From the NCBI GenBank assembly GCA_020629635.1, contig JAHDCX010000002.1, positions 363,936 through 427,935 of the forward strand: a stretch of DNA of 64,000 bases, read 5' to 3'. The stretch comes from Acidimicrobiales bacterium. Its GTDB lineage: Bacteria > Actinomycetota > Acidimicrobiia > Acidimicrobiales > SHLQ01. Both the position numbers and the translations under genes were made by a program. Positions 33,208 to 41,475 of the stretch are shown one piece after another (the first letter of the stretch is position 1; every line of letters begins with the position of its first letter). A model generated the notes under the pieces. The model saw only the letters and a list, made by a program, of their open reading frames with translations. It did not search any database and was not told where the DNA came from.

Positions 33208-34149
33208 ATGACCGAGCTTCGATTCTTCGATGGTGCGGCGGTGGCCGCAGCTCTGCCGTGGGATGCCCTGATCGCCTCGATCGAGGAAGTCGTGCTCGCC
33301 GAGGGCGCGTTCGCTCCGGAGCGAACGGTGCATTCGGTTCCGGTGCCTGGCGGCGACGATGGCGCTCTGCTGTTGAAGCCCGGCTGGGTGATTGGCGACG
33401 TCATCGCCGTGAAGGTGGTGACCTTCTTTCCGGACAACGGAGCGCTGTCGCTGCCGACGGTGAACGCCGGCGTCGTGCTCTTCGACGGAAACACCGGGGT
33501 GTTCCTCGGCGCTTGCGATGGCAACGAGTTGACGACTCGGCGGACCGCTGCGGCCTCTGCCGTTGCGGCCAAACGGCTCGCGCGCGCGGACGCCCGGCGG
33601 CTGCTCGTGGTCGGCACTGGGGCGCTGTCGCCAATGACCGCACGCGCGCATGCCTCGGTCCGCGAGTACGACGAGATCGTGATCTGGGGCCGAGACGCCA
33701 ACAAGGCGGTCGCCGTTGCGGGTGAGCTGATGCTCGATGGCATCACCGTCCAGGTCAACGAGGATCTCGACGACGCCGTGGCTCAGGCCGACACCATCAC
33801 CTGCGTCACCGGGTCGACGTCGCCCCTGGTCAAGGGTGCACTGCTTCGACCCGGCACCCATGTCGACCTGATCGGCGCGTTCACGCCACAGATGCGAGAG
33901 ACCGACGACGACGTCGTTCGTCGGGCCACCGTGTTCGTCGACACCTACGACGACGGCATCCTCGCGGGCGACCTCGCACAGCCGCTCGAGTCGGGACTGA
34001 TCACGACGGATGATCTGGCGTCGGATCTACGAGGACTCGTGGCCGGTGATCATCCGGGGCGGACGAGTGACGAGGAGATCACGATGTTCAAGTCGGCCGG
34101 TTTCGCACTCGAAGACGTCGCCGCAGCCAACCTCGTCTTCGGCACGTGA
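33208..34149 (+). CDS. Ornithine cyclodeaminase/mu-crystallin family protein
   Basis: 313 residues. Family features are the substrate-binding LLKPGWVIGDVIAVKVVTFFPDN region, the Rossmann loop VVGTGALSPMTARAHAS, and C-terminal VTGSTSPLVKGALLRPGTHVDLIGAF. Members convert ornithine to proline, or reduce cyclic imines, or act as alanine dehydrogenases. With putA 3.4 kb away, an ornithine-to-proline or imino-acid role is reasonable but unproved. The stop overlaps the start of the nitroreductase gene (GTGA), so the two form an operon. Confidence 0.87.
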   Translation: MTELRFFDGAAVAAALPWDALIASIEEVVLAEGAFAPERTVHSVPVPGGDDGALLLKPGWVIGDVIAVKVVTFFPDNGALSLPTVNAGVVLFDGNTGVFLGACDGNELTTRRTAAASAVAAKRLARADARRLLVVGTGALSPMTARAHASVREYDEIVIWGRDANKAVAVAGELMLDGITVQVNEDLDDAVAQADTITCVTGSTSPLVKGALLRPGTHVDLIGAFTPQMRETDDDVVRRATVFVDTYDDGILAGDLAQPLESGLITTDDLASDLRGLVAGDHPGRTSDEEITMFKSAGFALEDVAAANLVFGT

Positions 34150-34925
34150 CCGACGACGCCAGCTTCGATCCGGCAGCCGAGCTCGGTCTGCTCGACGGCC
34201 TGGCGACGACGCGGGCGATCCGGCGCCTCCGGCCCGACCCGATCCCCGAAACCGACCTGTCGACCATGCTGTGGCACGCCACCCGAGCACCGTCGGGCAC
34301 GAATCGCCAGCCGACGCGATGGGTCGTGCTCCGCAACACGCCGGAGACGGCGACCGCTCGGGGGATCATCGCCGAAGGATTCGCCGATGGCTGGGGAACG
34401 AAGGCCGACGACGCCAACTATCGATCGGGTTCGGCGCTCGATCCGGAGACTCGGAAAGGTCGCCAGATGGCGGCGATGGAGCACCTCGTCGCCAACGTCG
34501 AACACGCGCCCGTGATCATCATTCCGGTACTGCTACGGCACCGCCCGCCGAACCCGCTCGAAGGCGCCTCGGTCTACCCGGCGGTGCAAAACCTGCTCCT
34601 CGCGGCTCGGGCGCTCGGCTACGGGGGTGTGCTGACCGGCTGGCACCGCAGCGTCGAGGATCGTCTCGCTGCCGAGCTCGGTCTTCCGGACAACGCCGCG
34701 ATCATGGGCATCGTCCCGCTCGGCCGTCCCGAAGGACAGCACGGTCCGGTCCGTCGGCTCCCACTCGCCGACGTCGTCTTCGACGGCCGCTGGGACGTGA
34801 GCGCCGACTGGGCGACCGATCCCGAAGGCACTCGCTTCGCTGGCCCACCACCCACCACGAGCGCGCCGCGCTCCACCCCGGAGGCCAGGTCCGAAAAGCG
34901 TTCCGGTCGGCCACCATCTGGCTGA
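34146..34925 (+). CDS. Nitroreductase family protein
   Basis: 259 residues, GTG start overlapping the preceding stop. Family elements are TTRAIRRLRPDPIPE, the FMN-contacting APSGTNRQPTRWVVL, YPAVQNLLLAARALGYGGVLTGW and IMGIVPLGRPEG. It differs from the NfsA-type protein at 9838 and belongs to the smaller BluB/NfnB-like branch. It is likely an FMN enzyme that reduces an enone, quinone or nitro compound. Coupling to the cyclodeaminase homologue suggests both act on one metabolite, such as a cyclic imine. Confidence 0.87.
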   Translation: MTDDASFDPAAELGLLDGLATTRAIRRLRPDPIPETDLSTMLWHATRAPSGTNRQPTRWVVLRNTPETATARGIIAEGFADGWGTKADDANYRSGSALDPETRKGRQMAAMEHLVANVEHAPVIIIPVLLRHRPPNPLEGASVYPAVQNLLLAARALGYGGVLTGWHRSVEDRLAAELGLPDNAAIMGIVPLGRPEGQHGPVRRLPLADVVFDGRWDVSADWATDPEGTRFAGPPPTTSAPRSTPEARSEKRSGRPPSG

Positions 34926-34934
34926 GGAGTCACC

Positions 34935-35193
34935 CTGGTCCCGCGGGACCCGCAAGTTTGCGGCACCGGAAAGCCAATCTCTGGGTCCTTGTCACACTCC
35001 ACCGCTACTCTGTCGTCACCGACAGAGTCGGCTGGTGGCGACCGGTTCAGTCAGATTGAGAACCGCCTTTCCTCCAAGTGTCCTTGGCTTCGAGACGCCG
35101 AATCAGTCGGGTCGGCAAGGTCCCCATTTCCGTTTCACCACGCGGGCTCGATCCCCCGGAGACGACCACCCGTGCTGGTCCCGCGGGACCCGC
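34935..35193. repeat. Non-coding stretch bounded by two identical 19-bp palindromic elements
   Basis: CTGGTCCCGCGGGACCCGC occurs at 34935-34953 and 35175-35193, exactly 240 bp apart; each holds the perfect palindrome GGTCCCGCGGGACC. Just after the first is CCGCAA/TTGCGG (34950-34963), and in between ACTCTGTC/GACAGAGT (35007-35028). I see no gene between 34926 and 35209. The first copy could serve as terminator for the nitroreductase gene; as a pair they look like a small dispersed repeat or the scars of an insertion. Confidence 0.75.
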
Positions 35194-35196
35194 GCA

Positions 35197-35202
35197 TAGA
35201 TT
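35197..35202 (+). promoter_or_regulatory. Leaderless-type -10 box (TAGATT) before the NIPSNAP remnant
   Basis: TAGATT lies 7 nt before ATG 35210, right after the second palindromic element. The promoter geometry is intact although the gene is broken. Confidence 0.5.
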
Positions 35203-35209
35203 CGAGGGC

Positions 35210-35370
35210 ATGATCCATCAGCTTCGAACCTATGAGATCTTCGAGCACAACAAGGCGGCGTTCACGCCCGGTTCAGAGATCACGCCTGGCGGTTGATGAA
35301 GCAGTACGGCTTCGAGATTCTCGCGTTCTGGGAAAGCGCGTGGGCACTGCCCATCAACCCGACCAGATGA
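35210..35370 (+). pseudogene. NIPSNAP-family gene remnant, frameshifted and truncated
   Basis: ATG 35210 opens MIHQLRTYEIFEHNKAAF, the classic start of a NIPSNAP domain protein. After base 35263 one C is missing: in the +1-corrected frame the sequence continues HARFRDHAWRLMKQYG, then FEILAFWES, again NIPSNAP-like, before losing similarity and stopping at TGA 35368-35370. A whole domain is about 100 residues; only the first half remains, and its end overlaps the 3' end of the convergent lipoprotein gene by 17 nt. It is a decayed gene, or a sequencing error for the frameshift plus a real truncation. Confidence 0.75.
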
Positions 35371-36607
35371 GTAGGCGACCGTTTTCGGTTCCGGCGGCGA
35401 ACGACGTGGTCCCATCCGGATGGTCGACAGCACCGAGGTTGGTCGACATGCGTCCGTCGAGGTCGACCCGGAATGCGACGGTTGCCCCATCGGACTCATC
35501 GGAGCGTCGGGTGATCACGCCGAGCTCGCGCAGATTGTCGGCCGGAGCGATCACCTCGAGCAGCCCGTCTCCGTCGGCATCGCCGATCACTGCCAGGTCG
35601 AGGTTGCGCGAGCCAATCACGTGGTTGGTGAAGCCGTCTTGGCGGGCGACTTGCTGAAGCGAACCGTCGACGAGCCGGAAGAACTGGACGGTGCCACCGA
35701 TGTGGGGAGTACGAATGTCGACGAGCTCGATCTCGCCATTCGGACCGAGTGGACCCGCGCCGATCTGGTTGCGCCACCGGTTGCCACGGCCGATCGGCGC
35801 GGACTCGCCGACCACGTCACCATCGAGGTTTCGAGCAACGAGTCTCGCGCCGTCGTCGCCATTGCTTTGGGTCACGACGATTTCCGAAACGCCGCCTCCG
35901 TCGAGGTCGGCGAGCATCGGGGCGATTCCTTCGATCACGTCATCCTCGAGAACGATGCGGATGGCTCCGTCGCGGAGGATCTCGAGACCGCTGGCTTCGA
36001 GATCGTCGCCCAGGACGCCGTGGGCGTACCGATCGGTCGGGTCGACCAGGGCAACACTCACCCCGGCGTCACGTGATTGCACCACTCGGCCATCGGGTAG
36101 CGGGTTGTCGAACATCGACTGACCCGATGTCGGGGAGAGCACACCAACCCCCTCGGAGAAGGCGAACGGTTCGGACTCCCACCGGTCATTGATGGTTCGC
36201 AGCCCGTCGTCCTCGCTCCACAGGACGATCGATCCTCCCTCCAGGGCGATCACCCACCCATCGCCTCGACCCGGTCCCTTCGGCACGACCCACCGAGGGG
36301 GCGCCGCCAGCTCGACGACGACCGGCGGCTCATCGAGCGTGCCGCGACCGAGCACGATCCGGTTGCCGGTGGCGTTGAGGTCCGCACGACCCACGAAGTG
36401 GAGTTCGTCGTCTGGTAGCTCCGCAGTGGCCGGGGGCGAAGCGGTCGACGAATCTGGAGCATGGACAGGGACCTCTGAGCTGGTGGTGACCGTGGGTGGA
36501 TCGTCCGCCGGTGAGGTGACCGAGGTCGAAACGGTGTCTGCAACCTCGGCCGACGCGCATCCCGCGAGCCCCACGAGGGCGACAGCGATGGCAGCGACGC
36601 GAAGCAT
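35354..36607 (-). CDS. Secreted VCBS/FG-GAP-repeat-like lipoprotein
   Basis: 417 residues. A signal peptide with lipobox (LVGLAGC) is followed by a Thr/Ser/Pro-rich linker to about residue 60. The remainder contains repeated beta-propeller-like strands with VCBS/FG-GAP type motifs such as MLADLDGGGVSEIVV, LDLAVIGDADGDGLLEVI and VDLDGRMSTNLGAV, in which Asp-rich loops could bind calcium. It is probably surface-exposed and anchored by lipid; the binding target is unknown. It lies downstream of the AraC-type gene on the same strand (24 nt) and may be co-transcribed with it. Confidence 0.82.
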   Translation of the reverse strand: MLRVAAIAVALVGLAGCASAEVADTVSTSVTSPADDPPTVTTSSEVPVHAPDSSTASPPATAELPDDELHFVGRADLNATGNRIVLGRGTLDEPPVVVELAAPPRWVVPKGPGRGDGWVIALEGGSIVLWSEDDGLRTINDRWESEPFAFSEGVGVLSPTSGQSMFDNPLPDGRVVQSRDAGVSVALVDPTDRYAHGVLGDDLEASGLEILRDGAIRIVLEDDVIEGIAPMLADLDGGGVSEIVVTQSNGDDGARLVARNLDGDVVGESAPIGRGNRWRNQIGAGPLGPNGEIELVDIRTPHIGGTVQFFRLVDGSLQQVARQDGFTNHVIGSRNLDLAVIGDADGDGLLEVIAPADNLRELGVITRRSDESDGATVAFRVDLDGRMSTNLGAVDHPDGTTSFAAGTENGRLLIWSG

Positions 36608-36631
36608 GTGTCCGTAACCCCGAGGAGGGGG

Positions 36632-37384
36632 TCAGTCATTCGGCCTCGGCGCGAGCCTCGAGCGGAACTGCGCTGGAGTCATGTTGGTGAGGCGAGCGAA
36701 TCGGCGGGTGAAGTCGGACTGGTCGTAGAACCCACACGTTGTGGCCACATCGGCGAGTGCCATGTCGGAGTCGGCGAGAAGGCGGGTGGCGGCCTCGACC
36801 CGGACCCGCAGAATGTGCTGGCCCGCGCTCACCCCGAAGACTCGTTTCATGCGTCGTTCGAGCTGGCTCTCGCTGCACCCGGCGATGTCGGCCAGCTCCG
36901 CGATCCGGATCGTCGAACCGAAGCGTTCCTGCACGTACGACACGACTCCCTTGAGGGACTCGAGGGCCACGTTGTCGTCGGATGGCGCGACGAGATCTCG
37001 GCTCACCGAGACCAGCCCGATGACCGAGCCGTCGCCGTTGCGGACGGGGATCTTGGTGGTCAGATACCAGCCGAGCTCGCCATCGGTCCGGCGAATCAGT
37101 TCGAGCTGGTCATACAGCGGCTCGCCCGACGCGTAGACCTCCCGGTCTTGCTCCTCATACCGTTCGGCGAGCTCAGCGATGAAGTGGTCGCGAGCTGTGG
37201 TGCCGACCACCTCACGCATGGACCGTTTGCCGGTGCGCCGAACGAACGCCGAGTTGACCTCGAGATAGCGACCGTCGAGGTCCTTCGCGCAGAAGATCAC
37301 GTTGATGAGCGTCTCGAACAGGCCGAGCAGCTCGGGCTGGCATGCGAACATCGAGCCGTCGGCGTGGGCTGGTACCCCGACCAT
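36632..37384 (-). CDS. PAS-domain AraC-family transcription regulator, probable regulator of putA
   Basis: 250 residues from ATG 37384; an in-frame ATG at 37447 would add 21 basic residues that do not look like part of the domain. Residues about 15-130 are a PAS domain (LINVIFCAKDLDGRYLEVNSAFV, IGLVSVSRDL), and the C-terminal 100 are an AraC helix-turn-helix (IAELADIAGCSESQLERRMKR, LADVATTCGFYDQSDFTRRF). The PAS domain may sense a ligand or redox state. It is divergent from putA with about 135 nt between starts, so regulation of proline catabolism is the most economical inference. Confidence 0.87.
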   Translation of the reverse strand: MVGVPAHADGSMFACQPELLGLFETLINVIFCAKDLDGRYLEVNSAFVRRTGKRSMREVVGTTARDHFIAELAERYEEQDREVYASGEPLYDQLELIRRTDGELGWYLTTKIPVRNGDGSVIGLVSVSRDLVAPSDDNVALESLKGVVSYVQERFGSTIRIAELADIAGCSESQLERRMKRVFGVSAGQHILRVRVEAATRLLADSDMALADVATTCGFYDQSDFTRRFARLTNMTPAQFRSRLAPRPND

Positions 37385-37520
37385 GATCAGTCCGACCCGG
37401 CGGTGTGCATCGATTCGACGTCGTCCACGTCGCGAACGTACCAGCACCCGATATGTGGCTCCGGCGCCGCGTGAGCGGATCGTACAAGACGGCGAATCGA
37501 CGCTTCGTCACGATGAGTGG

Positions 37521-40500
37521 ATGGACGCTCCACCATCTCTCGCCGACGCTGCCGTCGATCTCGTTGCCGACTGGGTTCGCCGATCCGAGCAGTCGGCGAC
37601 ACGAGCGGAACGCCAGGCGGCCGACCGGCTCGAAGGTGTGGTCACCGACGAGGAGTCCGTCGGCTTCGTCATGGCCTTCGTCGACCGAGTGGTTCGCCCC
37701 GACGACGATCGGGTCGCGGCCGACCAGCTGACCTCAGTCGTGTCGACCCGTAGCCGGCCAGCCTTCCTCGGCCGGATCGATGCGGCGCTGCTCGGCGCAG
37801 GACGTCACCTCGCGCCCCACATCCCGGGTGTGGTCATGCCGCTCGCCAGGAGGCGCATGCGACAGATCGTTGGTCACCTCGTGGCACCTGCCGAGCCAGA
37901 CCAGCTCGCTGCGCACCTCGCCGCCACACGCGCCGACGGGTTCGCCCTCAACGTCAACCTGCTCGGCGAAGCCGTACTCGGCGAACGCGAAGCCGAACGC
38001 CGCCTCGACGAACTCCTCGCCGTCGTCGATCAACCCGACGTCGACTACGTGTCGGTCAAGGTGTCAGCCGTGGCATCACAGCTCAACCACTGGGCCCACG
38101 ATGACAGCCTCCGGCGAGTCACCGAACGCCTCGCCGTTCTGTTCGACCACGCAGCGGCCGCCGACCCCGTGACGTTCATCAACGTCGACATGGAGGAGTA
38201 CCACGATCTCGACCTGACGCTCGACGCCTTCATGTCCGTGCTCGGAACCGACGAGCGACGCCACATGGATGCCGGGGTCGTGTTGCAGGCGTACCTCCCC
38301 GACGCCCTGCGTGCCCTGCAACGCCTCACCGAATGGGCGAACGAGCGTGCCGCCGCCGGTGGCGGAACGATCAAGGTTCGCCTGGTCAAGGGAGCCAACC
38401 TTGCGATGGAACGAGTCGACGCCGCCATGCACGGATGGGAACAGGCGCCGTACGAGACGAAGGTTGATGTCGACGCCAACTACAAGCGGTGCGTCGACTG
38501 GTTGCTCCACGACGATCGCATGCGCGGAATCCGTCTCGGTCTCGCCAGCCACAACCTCTTCGACGTCGCCTGGACCCACCTCCTGGCCGCCGAACGACAC
38601 GTCGCTGACCGCGTGCAGTTCGAGATGCTGCAGGGCATGGCCCCAGCGCAGGCGCGGGTGCTGGCCTGCGAAACCGACCCGGCCAACCCGCTCCTTCTCT
38701 ACACCCCGGCCGTGCGTTCGGATGACTTCGATGTGGCGATCAGCTACCTGTTCCGCCGACTCGAGGAGAACGCTGCGGATGAGAATTTCCTTCGGCATGT
38801 GTTCGACCTCTCGCCTGGCAGCGACGGATTCGTGAGCCAAGAAGCGGCGTTCCGGGCCTCGCTCGACCGAATGGACTCGGCGTCGATCGGTCGGCGTCGC
38901 ACACAGGACCGAACGCTCGCACCGATCCCGGCGTATGTGATCGGCGAGCCCTTCGTGAACGAGCCCGAGACCGACCCGACCGGACCCGGGAATCAGGAAT
39001 GGATCGCGAAGGTCGGCGCCAGCGTGCCCGACCCCGTCCACGCCCCGATCACCACCGCCATCGCCGACATCGATCGGATCTACCAACGCGCCCGCGCCGC
39101 GGCGGGCCTTTGGGCTACCTCGGACCTCACCGAACGACAGCGGCTTCTGCACCGCGTTGGCGACGAGCTCGCCCGACGCCGCGGTGAGCTCATTACCGCC
39201 ATGCTCCACGAGGGGCACAAGACCTTTGCCCAAGCCGACAACGAGGTGTGCGAAGCGATCGACTTCGCCCGCTGGTACGGCGACCGAGCGATCGAACTCG
39301 ACCGCGACGGCCTGGCGTTCGCTCCGCTGGGCGTGATCGCCGTCGTCCCACCCTGGAACTTCCCGGTCGCGATCCCGGCTGGAGGCGTGCTCGCCGCCTT
39401 GGCTGCTGGCAACGCCGTCGTGTTCAAGCCCGCACCCGAGACGCCGCGCTGTGCCGAGATCGTCGCCGAAGCGTGCTGGGCGGCCGGAGTGGACAGAGAG
39501 GTGCTCCAGTTCGTCCGCACGCCCGACGACGAAATCGGCCGGCATCTCGTCACGAACGCGGACGCCGTGATCCTGACCGGAGCGAGCGAAACGGCAGACC
39601 TCTTCCGGTCGTGGCGGCCCGACCTGCCGGTGTTCGCCGAGACCTCAGGCAAGAACGCGCTCATCATCACCCCCAACGCCGACGTCGACCTCGCCGTGGC
39701 CGACCTGGTCGCCAGCGCCTTCGGGCACAGCGGTCAGAAGTGCTCGGCGGCCAGCATTGCCGTGCTCGTTGGAGGAGTTGGGGCGAGCGAACGCTTCGTC
39801 CGACAGTTGGTCGATGCCGTCGAGTCGATCGAGCTCGGCGCGTCACACGACATCGAGACGAACATGGGACCGCTGATCGGACCGGCGAACCGGCGTCTCG
39901 AGCGAGCATTCACCGAGCTGGATCCCGGAGAGAGCTGGCTGGTCGAGCCACGACACATCGAGGGCAACCTGTGGAGCCCCGGCGTGCGCGACGGCGTGGC
40001 TCCCGGATCGTGGTTCCATCGCACCGAGTGCTTCGGACCGGTGCTTGGGCTGATCCACGTCGAGACACTCGACGAGGCCATCGAGTTGGTGAACGGCGGC
40101 GACTTCGGCCTCACATCGGGCATCCACACCCTCGACCCGATCGAGATCGAGCAATGGACCGACACGATCGAGGTCGGCAACGGCTACGTCAACCGCCCGA
40201 TCACCGGCGCCATTGTGCAGCGCCAGCCCTTCGGTGGTTGGAAACGATCGTCGATCGGGCCTGGGGCCAAGGCGGGCGGACTCAACTACGTGGCGCAACT
40301 GGGCACGTGGACCTCGACCGATGACGATCGGGCCCACGACTTCGATCACCAGTGGCGGACCCACTTCGCCGTCGAGCACGACCCCACCGGACTGTTCTGC
40401 GAATCGAACGTCTTCCGCTACCGCCCGCTCGAGAGCGTTGGCGTGTGGTTCGGGGCGGATGCCACCGACCACGAGCGGGATCTCGTCGAGGCGGCCGCCA

Positions 40501-40763
40501 ACACCGCGGGTGTCACGCTCGTTCGGCCCGCATCGAGTGAAACCCTCGCCGCGTTCATTCCGCGATGCGGAGCGGCGGGCATTGAACGTGTGCGCATCGT
40601 CGGACAGACACCGATTGCTGAAGATCACGAGGCAGCTGCCGAGGTCGCCGTTTATCTCGCAGCCCAACCAGTGCTCGGGTCTGGACGGGTCGAGCTCCTC
40701 CACTACGTCCAAGAACAAGCAATCTCCACGACCCTCCACCGTTTCGGCAACCTCGTCCGTTGA
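37521..40763 (+). CDS. putA: Bifunctional proline dehydrogenase / L-glutamate gamma-semialdehyde dehydrogenase PutA
   Basis: 1080 residues from ATG 37521; the frame is open upstream but that part is antisense to the regulator. Residues about 30-420 are the FAD-dependent proline dehydrogenase barrel (VKVSAVASQL, RLVKGANLAMER, GLASHNLFD). Residues about 500-960 are an aldehyde dehydrogenase with VVPPWNFPVAIP, general base Glu in FAETSGKN and nucleophile Cys in GHSGQKCSAAS. The last 120 residues are an extra tail. No DNA-binding domain precedes the barrel, so unlike E. coli PutA it does not regulate itself. It converts proline to glutamate with substrate channelling. Control by the divergent PAS-AraC gene is likely. 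Confidence 0.93.
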   Translation: MDAPPSLADAAVDLVADWVRRSEQSATRAERQAADRLEGVVTDEESVGFVMAFVDRVVRPDDDRVAADQLTSVVSTRSRPAFLGRIDAALLGAGRHLAPHIPGVVMPLARRRMRQIVGHLVAPAEPDQLAAHLAATRADGFALNVNLLGEAVLGEREAERRLDELLAVVDQPDVDYVSVKVSAVASQLNHWAHDDSLRRVTERLAVLFDHAAAADPVTFINVDMEEYHDLDLTLDAFMSVLGTDERRHMDAGVVLQAYLPDALRALQRLTEWANERAAAGGGTIKVRLVKGANLAMERVDAAMHGWEQAPYETKVDVDANYKRCVDWLLHDDRMRGIRLGLASHNLFDVAWTHLLAAERHVADRVQFEMLQGMAPAQARVLACETDPANPLLLYTPAVRSDDFDVAISYLFRRLEENAADENFLRHVFDLSPGSDGFVSQEAAFRASLDRMDSASIGRRRTQDRTLAPIPAYVIGEPFVNEPETDPTGPGNQEWIAKVGASVPDPVHAPITTAIADIDRIYQRARAAAGLWATSDLTERQRLLHRVGDELARRRGELITAMLHEGHKTFAQADNEVCEAIDFARWYGDRAIELDRDGLAFAPLGVIAVVPPWNFPVAIPAGGVLAALAAGNAVVFKPAPETPRCAEIVAEACWAAGVDREVLQFVRTPDDEIGRHLVTNADAVILTGASETADLFRSWRPDLPVFAETSGKNALIITPNADVDLAVADLVASAFGHSGQKCSAASIAVLVGGVGASERFVRQLVDAVESIELGASHDIETNMGPLIGPANRRLERAFTELDPGESWLVEPRHIEGNLWSPGVRDGVAPGSWFHRTECFGPVLGLIHVETLDEAIELVNGGDFGLTSGIHTLDPIEIEQWTDTIEVGNGYVNRPITGAIVQRQPFGGWKRSSIGPGAKAGGLNYVAQLGTWTSTDDDRAHDFDHQWRTHFAVEHDPTGLFCESNVFRYRPLESVGVWFGADATDHERDLVEAAANTAGVTLVRPASSETLAAFIPRCGAAGIERVRIVGQTPIAEDHEAAAEVAVYLAAQPVLGSGRVELLHYVQEQAISTTLHRFGNLVR

Positions 40764-40779
40764 CGACCCCCACCATGGG

Positions 40780-41475
40780 TTAGCTGCGAGCGTTGACGAT
40801 TAGGTCGAATCGCTCCGGTGGCATCACCTTGGAGAAGTAGTGATTCTCCGAAGCCAACCATCGCTGCTCCCAATCGTCGAGGTAGGCAGTGCCATCTCGA
40901 TCAGCGAGTCGCCGCCTGCGCTCGCCGAGATTGACGTCGACGAGCACCTTGAGATCCAGCACATCATGGAGCTCGGGCCGACACGAGTATGCGCCCTCGA
41001 GGACCGTCAGGTCGCCTTGGCGGATCCGCGTGAGAGGCATCGAGGTGCGGGCCGCAGGGTCCGCCCAGTCGGGATGGCCGAAGTCGAACGGGTGCCATTC
41101 GGCGATGCCCGATTCGCGGAGATCGCTCAGCACGGTCCGCTGCGCCCGCCAATCGATCACCGAGGCGAGCTTCTCATCCACGGTTCGACGATCCCACGGC
41201 TCGTTCGTTCCGCCCGAATAGAAGTCGTCACCCGTGATGACGGCAACGTCGAGGTCGGAGGTGGCCGCGATCGCACGAGCGATCGTCGACTTGCCTGCCC
41301 CGCTTCGACCGTCGAGTCCGACGACGAGGCGAGACGAGGCGCGGCCCCACAACTCGGCGATCAGTTGGTCGAGCTCGATTCGATCGGTGGTGATCTCGAC
41401 AAAGTACTGCCGATCAGTGTTCCCCGGGTCGCCGGGCTGTCGCTCGAAGACCCGCACCTGCGAGCATGAGGCCAT
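40780..41475 (-). CDS. Uridine kinase-like P-loop phosphotransferase
   Basis: 231 residues from ATG 41475. A Walker A GLDGRSGAGKSTIARA near residue 40, DVAVITGDDFYSGG (substrate-binding Asp), and LTVLEGAYSCRPEL followed by LKVLVDVNLGERRRRL resemble the uridine kinase/phosphoribulokinase fold. The native substrate is uncertain; nucleoside or other small-molecule phosphorylation is likely. Its start codon overlaps that of the divergent aminotransferase by two bases, an unusually tight arrangement. It is convergent with putA. Confidence 0.8.
   Translation of the reverse strand: MASCSQVRVFERQPGDPGNTDRQYFVEITTDRIELDQLIAELWGRASSRLVVGLDGRSGAGKSTIARAIAATSDLDVAVITGDDFYSGGTNEPWDRRTVDEKLASVIDWRAQRTVLSDLRESGIAEWHPFDFGHPDWADPAARTSMPLTRIRQGDLTVLEGAYSCRPELHDVLDLKVLVDVNLGERRRRLADRDGTAYLDDWEQRWLASENHYFSKVMPPERFDLIVNARS

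Noticed and set aside
38076..39545. 489-codon minus-strand frame opposite putA
   Set aside because: Antisense shadow without domain in the middle of a clear bifunctional enzyme.
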